12,890 nt of DNA, taken from NCBI GenBank assembly GCA_900554135.1, contig USFU01000033.1, positions 1 to 12,890 on the forward strand, in the 5' to 3' direction. Under the pieces are notes generated by a model that was not told the DNA's origin, searched no databases, and saw nothing but the letters and a program-made list of their open reading frames with translations. This document shows, in pieces, positions 11,911-12,890 of the stretch. The stretch's first letter is position 1. Each line of letters starts with the position of its first letter. The stretch is from an uncultured Collinsella sp. Lineage in GTDB: Bacteria > Actinomycetota > Coriobacteriia > Coriobacteriales > Coriobacteriaceae. The position numbers and the translations under genes are program-made.

Positions 11911-12890
11911 ATGAGCAAAGAGTGTGTCGAGCAGGTCGAAGGCACAGGGGCTTCGGTGCCGATGACCGATATATCGAACATTGATGTGCCCGAGGGCACC
12001 GACGAGCTCAGCCGCAGCACCCGCCGTGCATGGCGTGACCGCCTCAACGATGCGTCGTCGCGCAAGATGGCGTTGGGCGTGTTGGCTACGCTCGTGGGTG
12101 GCTCGTTTTGGGGCTTCTCGGGCACCAGCGCGAGCTTCCTGTTCGATACCTACCATGTCGATACGCTGTGGCTCATGAGCGTGCGCCAGATTCTTGCCGG
12201 CCTGCTCTTTATGGTCGTGGTCGTCGCGCGCGACCGTGCGCGCCTGGTCAAGCTTTGGACGACGCCGGTCGACCGCAAGCAGCTGTTGCTCTTTACCGCC
12301 TTTGGTCTGCTGTTCAACCAGTTTTGCTATCTTTCGGCCGTGCGCCTGACCAACGCCGGAACCGCGACGGTCCTTCAGTGCCTGCAGCTGGTCATCATCA
12401 TGGGATATACCTGCATCACCGATCGCCGCAAACCGCGCATGCGCGAGGTTATCGGTATCGGCCTGGCCCTTGGTGGCACGTTTTTGATTGCCACCGGCGG
12501 CGACCCCACGAGCCTGAGCATCTCACCGCTCGGTCTGGCGGCGGGTCTTATGTGCGCGGTGAGCGCCACCTGCATGGCGGTGATTCCCGCCAAGATTCTG
12601 CCCGAATACGGCAGTCCCATCGTTACGGGCTCAGCCATGCTCACGGCTGGTATCATCACCTGCACCATCGTGCAGCCTTGGGCCCATATGCCGGCGCTCG
12701 ATGCCGCCGGCGTCGAGGCGCTCGCGGTGTTTGTGGTCGTGGGCTCGTTTTTGGCGTACATGCTCTATATGCAGGGCGTCAAGGACATCGGCTCGGTACG
12801 TGCGAGCTTGATTGGAACCGTGGAGCCGGTCTCGGCGACCATCACGAGTGCCGTTATGCTGGGCACGGTGTTTTTGCCGACCGATCTTAT
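11911..12890 (+). CDS. EamA/DMT-superfamily transporter, 3' end missing
   Basis: 326 codons of a polytopic inner-membrane protein that runs off the window without a stop. Family members export or exchange small metabolites such as amino acids; the substrate cannot be read here. After a charged cytoplasmic tail of about 52 residues, longer than usual, hydrophobic segments fall at about 54-74, 86-106, 124-144, 148-170, 178-196, 206-226, 236-256, 268-288 and 297-320. The two EamA halves are recognisable: GGSFWGFSG and VRQILAGLLF open the first, L-x2-FNQFCYLSAVRLTNAGTA ends it, and the second ends with the SVRASLIGTVEPVSAT motif (295-310) typical of DMT carriers. The ATG at 11911 follows GGGGGAG by about 4 bases. 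The 200 bases upstream hold no riboswitch or promoter that I can recognise. Confidence 0.92.
   Translation, partial: MSKECVEQVEGTGASVPMTDISNIDVPEGTDELSRSTRRAWRDRLNDASSRKMALGVLATLVGGSFWGFSGTSASFLFDTYHVDTLWLMSVRQILAGLLFMVVVVARDRARLVKLWTTPVDRKQLLLFTAFGLLFNQFCYLSAVRLTNAGTATVLQCLQLVIIMGYTCITDRRKPRMREVIGIGLALGGTFLIATGGDPTSLSISPLGLAAGLMCAVSATCMAVIPAKILPEYGSPIVTGSAMLTAGIITCTIVQPWAHMPALDAAGVEALAVFVVVGSFLAYMLYMQGVKDIGSVRASLIGTVEPVSATITSAVMLGTVFLPTDL

Overview
The window looks like a piece of chromosome from a GC-rich gut actinobacterium of the class Coriobacteriia, most likely Collinsella or a close relative. This is inferred from GC-rich codon use, from the gene families present, and from the style of the intergenic repeats. 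No taxonomic marker gene is present. Both ends are cut: the 3' end of a homoserine O-acyltransferase gene (metA type) enters on the left, and a drug/metabolite (EamA) transporter gene runs off the right.

Left part (1-3800): metA end (+), convergent with a 5-formyltetrahydrofolate cyclo-ligase (-); then a complete hicA-hicB toxin-antitoxin pair (-); then a long membrane-anchored protein (+) with a zinc ribbon, one EF-hand loop, a leucine-rich stretch and YD-type repeats. The hicAB pair lies between two copies of a ~34-bp element. Its likely promoter carries two head-to-tail 17-bp units, each containing a GAAC-N4-GTTC (LexA-like) box. The intergenic stretch 3473-3796 holds an intrinsic terminator, a quartet of 16-20 bp inverted repeats, and the terminator of the next gene.

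Middle (3797-8952): a complete M16C presequence-protease-like metallopeptidase (-) and, divergent from it, an AlbA_2/HATPase/winged-helix regulator-like protein (+). The 644-bp divergent region between them is full of structure. It holds a seven-unit array of a 19-bp motif with alternating 22/29-bp spacing and two inverted units, then two 60-bp GAGAGAT-rich direct repeats that bracket a candidate promoter.

Right part (8953-12890): four accessory-looking small genes: an unrecognised 163-aa protein, a 140-aa protein resembling the specificity domain of HNH restriction endonucleases without a nuclease domain, a 94-aa zinc ribbon, and a DUF5710 protein with two CxxC pairs. A tRNA-Val(GAC) gene follows with a clear promoter and terminator, then the EamA transporter.

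There is no large obvious operon. The only tight coupling is hicA-hicB (8-bp overlap). The most unusual content is in the intergenic DNA: several distinct repeat families, and terminator-like hairpins that share a GGGAYA loop motif while their stems differ. All homology calls rest on reading the protein sequences, with no database search.
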